The notes beneath the pieces are model-generated. The model did no database searches. It was not told the DNA's origin and saw nothing but the letters and a program-made list of their open reading frames with translations. From assembly GCA_020627705.1 (NCBI GenBank), contig JAHDGJ010000007.1, positions 116,459-180,458 of the forward strand: DNA of 64,000 nucleotides. The letters run 5' to 3'. How positions within the stretch are numbered: position 1 is the stretch's first letter; each line of letters begins with the position of its first letter. A program made the translations under genes and the position numbers. Source of the DNA: Saprospiraceae bacterium. Lineage in GTDB: Bacteria; Bacteroidota; Bacteroidia; Chitinophagales; Saprospiraceae. Of this stretch, positions 52,519-61,526 are shown in pieces.

Positions 52519-53856
52519 ATGAAATCCATTTATACAGCACTGTTTATATGTGTCGCGGCTTTGGCAACGGCACAACCTCAAATATTAGATAAGGTAGTTA
52601 CCAAAGTTGGTGGTGAATTTATCCTTTTGTCCGATGTAGAGAATCAATACGCATACATTTTACAAAGTGGGCAGGAAATTAAGGACGAAGATAAATGCCA
52701 AATTTTGGAAGGATTGATCGCACAAAAAATAATGGTGTATCAAGCAAAACTCGACAGTCTTATTGTATCCGATGCAGAGGTAGAAGCTCAATTAGATTTT
52801 AGATTCGAGAGTATTCTAAGACAAATGAATGGAGATGAGGCCTTCTTCAGTGAATATTACGGCGCGACAGTTGATGAGATGAAAAATAGAATGCGTGATG
52901 ATCAGAAACAACAAATACTGGCCGAAAGGATGCAGGGTGCATTGATAAGCAAAGTAAACATTACCCCGGAGGAAGTGAAAGATTTTTATGCCAGCCTACC
53001 TGTGGATAGTTTGCCTTATTTAAATGCGGAAGTAGAAGTAGGAGAAATCATTTTCGAACCAAAAGTAAATGCAGTTGAGCGCCAAAAAGCATTAGATAAA
53101 GTAAACGAACTCTTAGAGCAACTAAACAATGGGGCTGATTTTGCAGAGTTGGCAAAGGCGCACTCTGACGATCCAGGTTCGGCTCAAAATGGAGGAGATT
53201 TGGGATTTGCTAAAAGAGGAATTTTTGCTCCAGAATTTGAGGCCGTTGCTTTTGATTTGGATGAAATGGAAATCTCTGATGCAGTAGAATCTCAATTTGG
53301 ATTTCATATAATTCAAGGATTAAAAAGAAGGGGTAATTACGTAAAAACAAGACATATACTGATCAAACCCAACATCACTTACGATGACATAGAACTTTCT
53401 AAAAATCTGGCAGACAGCATAAGGACGCTCATCCTTGCCGATTCTATGAAATTTGAATACGCAGTAAAAAAATATTCTTTAGAAGATGCCCCGAGCTATT
53501 CGAACAATGGAAAACTTAAGAATCAAGCAAAAGGAAACAACTTTTTTGAAACCGGAGAATTAACTCCAGAAGTATTTTTTGCTATCGAAGAATTAGAGGT
53601 AGGTGGTATAAGCGAGCCTTTAGAAATGTTGATGCCAACTGGTGAGACCTTTTACCGATTGATTCAATTACAATCACGCACCAGGCCGCATGTAGCTAGT
53701 TTAGATCAAGATTACGATCGGATTCAAACATTTGCCAAAGAGAGCAAGAAAAACGAATACCTGTCCACTTGGCTAGAGAAGAAATATGAGGATACTTTTA
53801 TCAAAGTGGATAAACTTTATGGCTTTTGCCCAAATCTAGATAAGTGGGTGGAATAG
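52519..53856 (+). CDS. SurA-like periplasmic chaperone / peptidyl-prolyl isomerase
   Basis: A 445-residue parvulin of SurA type from the ATG at 52519, which gives a proper signal peptide (MKSIYTALFICVAALATAQ). An upstream in-frame TTG at 52426 lies inside the previous gene and was set aside. The chaperone domain (about 20-165) begins ILDKVVTKVGGEFILLSDVEN. Two rotamase domains follow (about 170-270 with FAELAKAHSDDPGSAQNGGD and about 274-380 with VKTRHILIKPNITYDD). Periplasmic. Third in the PPIase operon. SurA delivers outer-membrane proteins such as SprA to the Bam complex. Confidence 0.93.
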   Translation: MKSIYTALFICVAALATAQPQILDKVVTKVGGEFILLSDVENQYAYILQSGQEIKDEDKCQILEGLIAQKIMVYQAKLDSLIVSDAEVEAQLDFRFESILRQMNGDEAFFSEYYGATVDEMKNRMRDDQKQQILAERMQGALISKVNITPEEVKDFYASLPVDSLPYLNAEVEVGEIIFEPKVNAVERQKALDKVNELLEQLNNGADFAELAKAHSDDPGSAQNGGDLGFAKRGIFAPEFEAVAFDLDEMEISDAVESQFGFHIIQGLKRRGNYVKTRHILIKPNITYDDIELSKNLADSIRTLILADSMKFEYAVKKYSLEDAPSYSNNGKLKNQAKGNNFFETGELTPEVFFAIEELEVGGISEPLEMLMPTGETFYRLIQLQSRTRPHVASLDQDYDRIQTFAKESKKNEYLSTWLEKKYEDTFIKVDKLYGFCPNLDKWVE

Positions 53857-53879
53857 GGAAACTGTAAGAAAGAAAAAAC

Positions 53880-54542
53880 TTAGTTTTTCTTTTTCTTCTT
53901 CTTTTTAAAATCACCCCTTCGCCAAGCTTCAATAAATTGCTTCCAAGCTACTGGACTAAAGATTTTCTGTGGTTTAAATTGACCGGCAGAATAATATTCT
54001 TCTTGTTGTTTTTCTAACTCCAAAGAATAGGTTTCGGTCCCGTCGACGGGGACGGTATATCGCAATTCTTCCAAGACGCTTTGAGCAAGATTTTCATCTG
54101 CTTTAGCTCGTAACTCATTACTAATGTCTATCGCCAAAAAATCATATTTAAAATGCTCTCTGCTTGGCCAAGGTAGGATTACCGCTTCGGGCAAGAGATA
54201 ATCATTGGTTGTCATAATTTGTTGCCATGAATACCGATCAATCTGTAAAGAATCTGGAATTACTTTCTCTACTGTGCGGTACCCTATTCTCGAAAAAACT
54301 ATGGTATCTCCAGATAAAGCCACAAAAGAAAAGAAGCCAAACACATCTGATACTGTCCCTCGACTAGTACCTTTTATTGCAATACTAGTATAGGCCAAGG
54401 GCTCGGGTTCACCACTTGCTCCTTCCGTAACGACCATTCCCGAAAATTGAACGGCCTTCATTTGCTCCATCTCCTTTTCCTGCGCGTTTAGGGCAGAAAT
54501 ACAAAAGATCAACAATAATATGAGATAATATTTCTTAGTCAT
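53880..54542 (-). CDS. Secreted carboxypeptidase-regulatory-like protein
   Basis: A 220-residue secreted protein (signal peptide about 1-20). A CarboxypepD_reg-like beta-sandwich (about 33-115) shows AYTSIAIKGTSRGTVSDVFGFFSF and VFSRIGYRTVEKVI, the fold found at the start of TonB-dependent receptors but here alone. The C-terminal part (120-220) is helical and ends in seven lysines (DFKKKKKKKN), encoded by an A/G-rich tract. Such stand-alone proteins are common in Bacteroidota; the function is unknown. A hairpin (54550-54574) lies 8 bp before the start. Confidence 0.82.
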   Translation of the reverse strand: MTKKYYLILLLIFCISALNAQEKEMEQMKAVQFSGMVVTEGASGEPEPLAYTSIAIKGTSRGTVSDVFGFFSFVALSGDTIVFSRIGYRTVEKVIPDSLQIDRYSWQQIMTTNDYLLPEAVILPWPSREHFKYDFLAIDISNELRAKADENLAQSVLEELRYTVPVDGTETYSLELEKQQEEYYSAGQFKPQKIFSPVAWKQFIEAWRRGDFKKKKKKKN

Positions 54543-54549
54543 GCCTTAG

Positions 54550-54574
54550 TAGAGACGTATAAATAACGTCTCTA
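54550..54574. repeat. Hairpin between lon and the carboxypeptidase-like gene
   Basis: A 9-bp stem TAGAGACGT / ACGTCTCTA (arms 54550-54558, 54566-54574; 7-base loop), without a T tract. It ends 8 bp before the start codon of the minus-strand gene and could block transcription from lon or affect translation start. Confidence 0.45.
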
Positions 54575-54624
54575 GAGTAATACAAAGGAACGAAACAAAT
54601 GGTTTAACATACAATTAACTGCTA

Positions 54625-57060
54625 TTATATTCCAATAGCATGCTTTATGACCTGTTCCATCTGTTCGACATAGATAAACTGTAATCCTTTAAGGTAATTT
54701 TGATTTATCTCTTCCACATGTTTTCTGTTTTCCTCACACATCATTACCTTTTTTAGCCCTGCTCTTTTAGCCGCCAAAATTTTCTCTTTGATCCCCCCTA
54801 CTGGCAATACCTTTCCACGAAGTGTTATTTCACCTGTCATAGCCAAGGGTTTTATTTTTTTACCCGTAAAAACGGAGACTAAAGCACTCAACATGGTAAT
54901 TCCTGCACTCGGACCATCTTTAGGGATTGCCCCTTCAGGTACATGGATGTGGATGTCTGTATTGGCAAACCGATCTGTTTCTATACCAAATTTTTCCGCA
55001 TTCGATTTGAGGTAACTTAATGCTGTGGTTGCTGATTCTTTCATTACATCTCCCAGATTTCCTGTCAAGGTGAGCTTACCTTTGCCCTTGCTCAAACTTG
55101 CTTCAATAAACAAGATATCACCACCTACCCTAGTCCAAGCCAAGCCTACGGCAACGCCGGGTGTATTTATTTGTGCCAATTTATCTTTCGAAAATTTTGC
55201 TGGGCCCAAGTAAGTTTTTACCTCATCTGCCTGAACAGATACGTTATACTCCTCTTCCATTGCCACGCGTTTGGCCACTCCTCTCATTAAACCAGCAATT
55301 TGTCTATCTAAACCTCTAACACCGGACTCTCTGGTATATTCACGAATCACTTTTGTAATAATCGGATTGCTCAATTTTACCTGGTTTGCTTTAATCCCAT
55401 GATCCTTTCTTTGTTTTGGAATCAAATGCTTTTTTGCAATCTCCACTTTCTCTTCGGTAGAATATCCACTAATTTGTATGATCTCCATTCGGTCCAATAA
55501 TGCAGGCTGAATGGTACTTAATGAATTTGCAGTGGCGATAAATAAGACTTTGGATAAGTCATAATCATGCTCGAGGTAATTGTCATGAAAGGTGGAATTT
55601 TGCTCTGGATCTAACACCTCCAACAAGGCAGAGGAAGGGTCTCCTCTAAAATCCTTCCCTATTTTGTCAATTTCATCCAAAATAAACACAGGATTCGAAG
55701 ATTTGGCCTTTTTAATGGATTGAATAATTCGACCGGGCATTGCTCCAATATATGTTTTACGGTGTCCGCGCACCTCGCTTTCGTCGTGCAATCCTCCCAA
55801 GGACATTCTGATAAATTTCCTGCCGAGTGCATTCGAGATGGATCTACCCAAACTGGTTTTCCCGACACCAGGGGGACCTACCAAACAAATGATTGGGGCT
55901 TTCATATCGCCCTTCAACTTTAGCACTGCCAAATGCTCGATTATTCGGTCTTTGACATCCTCCAATCCATGATGGTCTTGATCTAAAACTTTTTTCACCT
56001 TTTTCAGATCAAAGTTATCCTCGGTATATTCTTCCCAAGGCAAATCAAGCATCAGCTCCAGATAATTTAGAATAACACTGTATTCTGCTACTTGAGGATT
56101 CATCCTTTTTGCGCGAGTCAGATCTTTTTCAAAGGCCTTGGCGACTTCAGGGCTCCACTTTTTCTCTTTCGCGCGTTCCGCCAATTTCAACAAATCCTCT
56201 TGCTGTGGATTTTGTCCGAGCTCTTCTTGAATCGTTTTTAATTGCTGATTCAAAAAATAATCTCTTTGCTGACGTTCTATATCTCCACGAACCTTGCGTT
56301 CTATTTGACTTTTTAGCTCCAGCATTTGAAGCTCCTTATCCATACTCCCCATGATACTTTTGACCTTATCCAAGGGGTCGTTATTTTCTAATAAATGTTG
56401 TTTTTTGGAAACATCAATATTTAGATTAGATGCAATAAAATTTATTAAAAATCCCTTGTTGTTGATGTTTTGTAACATGACAACCGATTCGGACGGAATC
56501 TGAGGAGAAAGTTCGATAATCTTTTTTGCCATATCCTTGACGGAAGAAATCATCGCATTAAACTCCAAATTGGATTTAGGAACAACATCTTTAAACGGCT
56601 TAATTCGAGCGATCAAAAATGGATCTTCTTGAGAAAGTCCCAACAATTGAAATCTTGATCTTCCTTGAAGGATAACAGTGGTGCTGCCATCAGGCATTTT
56701 CAATAGTTTCAAAATCCGAGCTATGGTACCAATTGGATACAAATCTTCCATTTTTGGATCTTCTGTATTGACTTCCTTTTGAGAGATTACTGCAATTGTT
56801 TTATTGAGTCGATTCGCTCTTTTTACCGCTTTGATAGATTTATCTCTTCCCACTGTAATTGGGATCACCACACCAGGAAAAAGCACTGTATTCTTCAGGG
56901 CCAGCAAAGGAAGTGTTTCGGAATACTTTTCTTTATTTACCGACTCCTCATCTTCATCAGTTACCGAAAACATTGGGAGCATTTCGTTTTCATCCTCATT
57001 TTCCGCAAAAATCATATTTTCAAACATATCATTTGGATTTCTTGATCTATTGTTGATCAT
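54625..57060 (-). CDS. lon: ATP-dependent protease Lon
   Basis: A cytoplasmic AAA+ serine protease, 811 residues. The N-terminal LON substrate-binding domain (about 45-240) begins LPLLALKNTVLFPGVVIPI. The AAA module has Walker A GPPGVGKT (Lys401), FILDEIDKIG and RVGR-type SRH. The peptidase domain has Ser718 in PKDGPSAGITM and Lys761 in GGIKEKILAAKRAG, the catalytic dyad. An acidic N-terminal extension (about 1-45, ENEDENEMLPMF, DEDEES) precedes the domain. It degrades misfolded and regulatory proteins. Stands alone between parE and the carboxypeptidase-like gene. Confidence 0.98.
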   Translation of the reverse strand: MINNRSRNPNDMFENMIFAENEDENEMLPMFSVTDEDEESVNKEKYSETLPLLALKNTVLFPGVVIPITVGRDKSIKAVKRANRLNKTIAVISQKEVNTEDPKMEDLYPIGTIARILKLLKMPDGSTTVILQGRSRFQLLGLSQEDPFLIARIKPFKDVVPKSNLEFNAMISSVKDMAKKIIELSPQIPSESVVMLQNINNKGFLINFIASNLNIDVSKKQHLLENNDPLDKVKSIMGSMDKELQMLELKSQIERKVRGDIERQQRDYFLNQQLKTIQEELGQNPQQEDLLKLAERAKEKKWSPEVAKAFEKDLTRAKRMNPQVAEYSVILNYLELMLDLPWEEYTEDNFDLKKVKKVLDQDHHGLEDVKDRIIEHLAVLKLKGDMKAPIICLVGPPGVGKTSLGRSISNALGRKFIRMSLGGLHDESEVRGHRKTYIGAMPGRIIQSIKKAKSSNPVFILDEIDKIGKDFRGDPSSALLEVLDPEQNSTFHDNYLEHDYDLSKVLFIATANSLSTIQPALLDRMEIIQISGYSTEEKVEIAKKHLIPKQRKDHGIKANQVKLSNPIITKVIREYTRESGVRGLDRQIAGLMRGVAKRVAMEEEYNVSVQADEVKTYLGPAKFSKDKLAQINTPGVAVGLAWTRVGGDILFIEASLSKGKGKLTLTGNLGDVMKESATTALSYLKSNAEKFGIETDRFANTDIHIHVPEGAIPKDGPSAGITMLSALVSVFTGKKIKPLAMTGEITLRGKVLPVGGIKEKILAAKRAGLKKVMMCEENRKHVEEINQNYLKGLQFIYVEQMEQVIKHAIGI

Positions 57061-57227
57061 TCCTGTCCTGTAGAGATCAATATTTAGACCATTGCCAAAT
57101 ACTGGGAATATTGGGATGGTTTCGTCATGTATCGCTACATTACTCTGACAATTTGTCTCTAATCATGCCTAAAAAGGAAGGAGGCAAGGTGCGAAAACAC
57201 TCAAAACAGAAATAAAAGGAGGTTTAC

Positions 57228-59150
57228 TTAGACTTCTACCTCTTCGTCCAGATGCTCCTCCACAGACTCTTCTAAATCAATAACAGATTTATTTAGTTCT
57301 TCTAATTCGTCAATTTCGACTTTGAGATTATCGATAATGAAAACTTGACGTTCAGGGGTATTTTTGCCCATGTAATAATTTAGCAACTCTTCTATTTTTA
57401 CCTTATCTCCCAAAACCACCTGATCCAACTTTATGTTCTTGCCAATAAAATCTTCAAACTCATTAGGTGAGATTTCTCCTAATCCTTTAAATCGAGTTAT
57501 TTCTGGTTTGCCCCGAAGCTGAGCAATGGCATCTTGTTTTTCTTTTTCGCTGTAACAATAAAAGGTTTTGTTTTTATCCCGTACTCTAAACAATGGGGTG
57601 TCCAATATGTATAAATGCCCCTGCCTAACTAAATCTGGAAAAAATTGTAAAAAGAAAGTGAGCAGCAACAATCTGATGTGCATGCCATCCACATCTGCAT
57701 CCGTTGCAATAATTACATTATTAAATCTGAGGTTGTCTATACCGTCTTCGATATCTAAAGCGTGCTGCAAAAGATTAAGTTCTTCGTTTTGGTAAACTAC
57801 TTTTTTGGTCATACCAAAACAATTTAACGGCTTACCTCGGAGACTGAAAACCGCTTGGGTCCGAACATTCCTCGCCTTTGTTATACTACCAGAGGCAGAA
57901 TCTCCCTCCGTGATAAATATAGACGAAGCCAATTTTTCTTCCATGTCTGAGCCTCTTTTGTCCGTTAGGTGGACTCTACAATCTCTTAATTTTTTGTTGT
58001 GAAGATTGGCTTTTTTGGCCCTTTCGTTGGCCAATTTTTTGATGCCAGCAATATCCTTTCGCTCTCTCTCTGACTGAACAATTTTCTTTTGAATCGACTC
58101 TGCAACTTCTTTGTTTTTGTGCAAGAAGTTATCCAACTCTTTTTTTACAAAATCAACTATAAAGCTTCGAACCGTGGGTCCTTTGGGTCCCATATTGACC
58201 GATCCCAATTTTGTCTTAGTTTGAGATTCGAAAACGGGCTCTTCAACCCGTACAGAAATAGCACCTATGATCGAGGTTTGAATGTCACGTGCATCATAAT
58301 TTTTGTTGAAATGCTCTCTTACCGTTTTTACTATAGCCTCCCTAAACGATTGTAGATGCGTCCCGCCCATTGTGGTATTTTGGCCATTGACAAACGAATA
58401 ATATTCTTCACCATATTGTTCCCCGTGCGAGAGGGCAACCTCAATATCATCTCCTTTTAAATGAATTATTGGATACCGAAGTTTTTCAGGATCTGTTTTC
58501 CTGGTAAGTAAATCAAGCAATCCATTTTTAGAATAAATCGAATTGCCATTGAAATTTAGCCGAAGCCCTGCGTTGAGGTACGCGTAATTCCACAAGCGGT
58601 TTTCGATGAAGTCCTTTCTAAATTTATAGTTCTTAAATATGCTGGCGTCCGGCTTAAAAACCATCAAGGTTCCATTTTCTTCTTTGCTTTTGACTTGCTT
58701 GCCGTCCTTTAGGATTTCTCCTCTATTAAACTCTGCAGCCTTACTCTTGCCATCTCTATAAGCTTCGACCTTAAAATAATCCGAAAGTGCATTCACCGCT
58801 TTGGTACCCACTCCGTTTAGTCCTACGGATTTTTTAAACGCCTTAGAGTCGTACTTACCTCCGGTGTTGATTTTAGACACACAATCCACAACTTTTCCTA
58901 AAGGAATTCCTCTTCCGAAATCTCTTATGTGTACTTCCCCATCCTGTATTTTGATTTCGATTTTTTTACCATGACCCATTACATATTCATCAATCGAATT
59001 ATCAATCACCTCCTTGACCAAAATATATATGCCATCATCCTCTGAAGAACCATCTCCAAGCTTACCAATGTACATTCCTGGACGCATTCGGATGTGTTCT
59101 TTCCAATCCAGTGAGCGTATATTATCTTCCGTATATTTTACCTCTGCCAT
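57228..59150 (-). CDS. parE: DNA topoisomerase IV subunit B
   Basis: A GHKL-type topoisomerase ATPase of 640 residues. ATP domain: [35 protein letters not shown] in sequence order (about 21-55), then [13 protein letters not shown]. The Toprim domain has EGDSASGS (Glu415) and [17 protein letters not shown]. It lacks the insert of gram-negative GyrB, so ParE is favoured, although short GyrB forms cannot be fully excluded. ParC is not next to it, which is unusual for many bacteria. Decatenates daughter chromosomes in the cytoplasm. A TAATTTTG box lies at 59179-59186. Confidence 0.93.
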   Translation of the reverse strand: MAEVKYTEDNIRSLDWKEHIRMRPGMYIGKLGDGSSEDDGIYILVKEVIDNSIDEYVMGHGKKIEIKIQDGEVHIRDFGRGIPLGKVVDCVSKINTGGKYDSKAFKKSVGLNGVGTKAVNALSDYFKVEAYRDGKSKAAEFNRGEILKDGKQVKSKEENGTLMVFKPDASIFKNYKFRKDFIENRLWNYAYLNAGLRLNFNGNSIYSKNGLLDLLTRKTDPEKLRYPIIHLKGDDIEVALSHGEQYGEEYYSFVNGQNTTMGGTHLQSFREAIVKTVREHFNKNYDARDIQTSIIGAISVRVEEPVFESQTKTKLGSVNMGPKGPTVRSFIVDFVKKELDNFLHKNKEVAESIQKKIVQSERERKDIAGIKKLANERAKKANLHNKKLRDCRVHLTDKRGSDMEEKLASSIFITEGDSASGSITKARNVRTQAVFSLRGKPLNCFGMTKKVVYQNEELNLLQHALDIEDGIDNLRFNNVIIATDADVDGMHIRLLLLTFFLQFFPDLVRQGHLYILDTPLFRVRDKNKTFYCYSEKEKQDAIAQLRGKPEITRFKGLGEISPNEFEDFIGKNIKLDQVVLGDKVKIEELLNYYMGKNTPERQVFIIDNLKVEIDELEELNKSVIDLEESVEEHLDEEVEV

Positions 59151-59178
59151 AGCTAATCGTATTCTTGAGCTTATTCCT

Positions 59179-59186
59179 CAAAATTA
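59179..59186 (-). promoter_or_regulatory. Promoter -7 box for parE
   Basis: TAATTTTG on the minus strand, 28 bp before the parE ATG. A full match to TAnnTTTG; no clear -33 element. Confidence 0.45.
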
Positions 59187-59235
59187 CTACATATTAAAAA
59201 AATTACTAAACTATAAGATATTGAATATTGCCTTT

Positions 59236-60165
59236 CTATAATTGAACGAAACAAAAGTATCCCTCATTTCCTCCAATAAACACTTTAGCACCAGAAACAG
59301 CGATTGCTGTCAGATCTAAATTTGTATCGATGTTGCTTTGTGACCAAGAATCTCCAGCATCAACCGATTTTAATACCAATCCTGATTTACCGACAATCCA
59401 TATTTCTTGATCATTGACAAATGCTCCTTTTTCTAATCGATCTGATTGTGCCACAGACCCAAGTTTTCGTGAGGTGTCCCAGGTCAATCCTTCGTCCGAT
59501 GACTTTAGAATAAGTCCATTATTCCCAACGGCAAAAACAAGCTCGTTTCCAACAATTATATCTTTAAAAAAATCACCTGTTCCATTGCTGAGGTTCCATG
59601 AGTCTCCATCGTCCAACGAATAAAACAATTTACCATATGCCGACGCAATTAAGTGCCCCGAAGATGTTTGCTCGACATCAGAAAATTCGATGTCCTCCGT
59701 ATAGACGCGTTCTATGGTTTGATCTGGATAAAGCTTATTAATAAATCCCAATCGATAAGCGTGTCCTCCTAAGGTAATGATGCTACCATCATCAAGTACA
59801 TGCAAGCCCCTTATAAAGCCCCATTCTGTGGTGCGAATAAAATCCCATTGCGCATCAGATCTTTGATGAATTTGACCATCGATGCCTCCGGTATATAACT
59901 CAGCGTTTTGGGCATCAATATCAAACATTAATTTGTTGGTCAACGAATCGACCTCCCATGATTGCCCCTGATCCAATGATGACGCCAAAAAAGAAAAACT
60001 CCAAGGATCTCCACCAACAGCCACAATTTCATCTTCACTTACAATGCAGATGTCTGTGAGGTTGCCTGACTGATTTAAGTCAATAATGAAAACACCATCT
60101 ATAAGATCCTCTTGACAAGAGCTCAACATGATGGTTAATATGCAGAAAGCAAGAAATCTCTTCAC
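59236..60165 (-). CDS. Lipoprotein with YCF48/BNR-type beta-propeller
   Basis: A 309-residue lipoprotein (lipobox LSSC, Cys17). The mature chain is a beta-propeller with Asp-box-like repeats: LASSLDQGQSWEVDSL, YSLDDGDSWNLSN, LKSSDEGLTWDTS, LKSVDAGDSWSQSN. YCF48/BNR propellers occur in photosystem assembly factors, sialidases and many secreted proteins; this short form is probably a surface or outer-membrane lipoprotein of unknown role. The GTG start shares one base with the upstream gene's stop (TAGTG), so the two are coupled. Confidence 0.82.
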   Translation of the reverse strand: MKRFLAFCILTIMLSSCQEDLIDGVFIIDLNQSGNLTDICIVSEDEIVAVGGDPWSFSFLASSLDQGQSWEVDSLTNKLMFDIDAQNAELYTGGIDGQIHQRSDAQWDFIRTTEWGFIRGLHVLDDGSIITLGGHAYRLGFINKLYPDQTIERVYTEDIEFSDVEQTSSGHLIASAYGKLFYSLDDGDSWNLSNGTGDFFKDIIVGNELVFAVGNNGLILKSSDEGLTWDTSRKLGSVAQSDRLEKGAFVNDQEIWIVGKSGLVLKSVDAGDSWSQSNIDTNLDLTAIAVSGAKVFIGGNEGYFCFVQL

Positions 60166-60653
60166 TATTTCTCCTGAGCAGGAATTCCTTTAGCAAACGT
60201 AGGAAATGATGCGCTTCCGTAATGTGAGAAACAAGTGGCATTGGTTAGATCCAACTGATATTCGGCTATAAACGAACTGAAAAACATGGTTAAGTCCTCA
60301 AAATTCATGTTTTTCGAATTGGGCTTAGGGTAATAAATTATGTTTTTGACTGTTCCGTCTGGATTCCAAAATACATTGATCCAAATTTTTATGCCTTTGA
60401 TGTCAAATTGAGATTTTTCGGCGTATTTCTCGATATCATATAACATGGTGGACCACTTATCATAAGCTGTCTCCATTGAATTATTACACACGCCTAGTAA
60501 AATATCCGTGCATTCACCCACTAAGCCTTCATATACCTTTTCTTTTTCTCCGATCATAAACACTTGATCGTTGCTCTGACCATAAGACATTGCAGCACAG
60601 GTCATTAACAGGAGTGTAAAGGTTTGTTTGATATATGTTTGAATTAGGTTCAC
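60165..60653 (-). CDS. Secreted protein of unknown function
   Basis: A 162-residue protein with a signal peptide (about 1-25, ending AAMSYGQS). The mature part has four cysteines and the stretch IKIWINVFWNPDGTVKNIIYYPKP, a beta-strand pair like those of TonB-C or energy-transduction domains, but the match is too weak to name. It precedes the propeller lipoprotein with a one-base overlap and is divergent from cvpA. No function assigned. Confidence 0.72.
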   Translation of the reverse strand: MNLIQTYIKQTFTLLLMTCAAMSYGQSNDQVFMIGEKEKVYEGLVGECTDILLGVCNNSMETAYDKWSTMLYDIEKYAEKSQFDIKGIKIWINVFWNPDGTVKNIIYYPKPNSKNMNFEDLTMFFSSFIAEYQLDLTNATCFSHYGSASFPTFAKGIPAQEK

Positions 60654-60822
60654 GTATGGAAATGTAAGTTAGAGTATTTTATTAAGAATTATGAAAAAAG
60701 AACAAGTCTCATTAGGGAAACTTCTATTCAAACGTAATATTTACAGTCTTACGTTGGCTTTAAACAATATTTAACTTTTCTCTGCTTGCAAATATCTTAC
60801 TTAACGGTTGAAAGCGAAGTGT

Positions 60823-60830
60823 TATTTTTG
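60823..60830 (+). promoter_or_regulatory. Promoter -7 box for cvpA
   Basis: TATTTTTG, a full TAnnTTTG match, 17 bp before the cvpA ATG. No clear -33 element. Confidence 0.5.
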
Positions 60831-60847
60831 CAAAATATACGACATCT

Positions 60848-61399
60848 ATGATCTTAGATATAATTTTGGTTTTGTTGGTTACTTATGGTTTTTACACCGG
60901 ATTCAATAGAGGTTTAATCGATACGCTATTTGATGTAATATCCATAGTTGTCGGCATTTTGGTGGCGCTCAAACTTTCGTACATCATTATTAATTTCTTG
61001 GAGAAAATCTTACCCAATCTTTCCCCTCAACTGGTCTATTTGATTGGTTTGGTACTCACTTTCTTCCTGGTCATGTTGATCATTCGCTTTATTGGAAAAA
61101 AGATTGAAGGCTTGTTTAAGTTTGCTAACGTCAATATTATCAACAAAATTGGAGGAGGCATTCTTAAGGCCCTAATCCTAGCCACAGCCTTTAGTTTTGC
61201 TGTTTTGTTGATTTCGCAAATCGGATTGTTGGAGGACGAGACCATCCAACAAAGCCGTACGTATAAATTGGTTGAACCTTTTCCAGAATATGCCAAAGAT
61301 GGTTTTGAGAAAGTTAAACCGTTTTTCCAGGAATTTTGGGATAAGACCTTAGAGATCATTGATAAGGCCAAAGAGTTGGAGCAGAAGCGAAAGAAGTAA
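60848..61399 (+). CDS. cvpA: CvpA-family membrane protein
   Basis: A 183-residue inner-membrane protein with four predicted helices (about 2-20, 30-50, 62-82, 105-125) and a charged C-terminal tail (EKVKPFFQEFW, then KAKELEQKRKK). The CvpA signature is present: GFNRGLIDTLFDVISIVVGIL at about 18-38 and later NKIGGGILKALILATAFS. CvpA proteins are linked to colicin V production and envelope homeostasis; the molecular role is unclear. Monocistronic. Confidence 0.92.
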   Translation: MILDIILVLLVTYGFYTGFNRGLIDTLFDVISIVVGILVALKLSYIIINFLEKILPNLSPQLVYLIGLVLTFFLVMLIIRFIGKKIEGLFKFANVNIINKIGGGILKALILATAFSFAVLLISQIGLLEDETIQQSRTYKLVEPFPEYAKDGFEKVKPFFQEFWDKTLEIIDKAKELEQKRKK

Positions 61400-61416
61400 T
61401 AGCGGGGTTCGGGATC

Positions 61417-61437
61417 GGAGTTAGGAGTTAGGAGTTA
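61417..61437 (+). repeat. Three tandem GGAGTTA units
   Basis: Three perfect 7-bp units directly after the cvpA gene and before the terminator. Short, of unknown meaning. Confidence 0.5.
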
Positions 61438-61469
61438 AAAAAAGGGCTTGCTCTTTCGAACAAACCCTT
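61437..61469 (-). terminator. Intrinsic terminator of the receptor-L T9SS gene
   Basis: On the minus strand: a stem AAGGGTTTG / CAAGCCCTT (one G-U pair, 10-base loop) followed by a T run. It lies about 60 bp after the stop of the T9SS cargo gene. Confidence 0.8.
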
Positions 61470-61526
61470 GGGAACCATTGAATTTTTGAAGTTGTTTTAT
61501 AGCGATCTGCCGAAGCAAAACATAGT

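Noticed and set aside
57173..57223. Short + strand frame between parE and lon (16 codons, MPKKEGGKVRKHSKQK)
   Set aside because: Too short, no promoter, and no sign of conservation available.
60690..60773. 27-codon + strand frame ahead of cvpA
   Set aside because: No hydrophobic or domain pattern and no promoter upstream; it sits in a divergent intergenic region.
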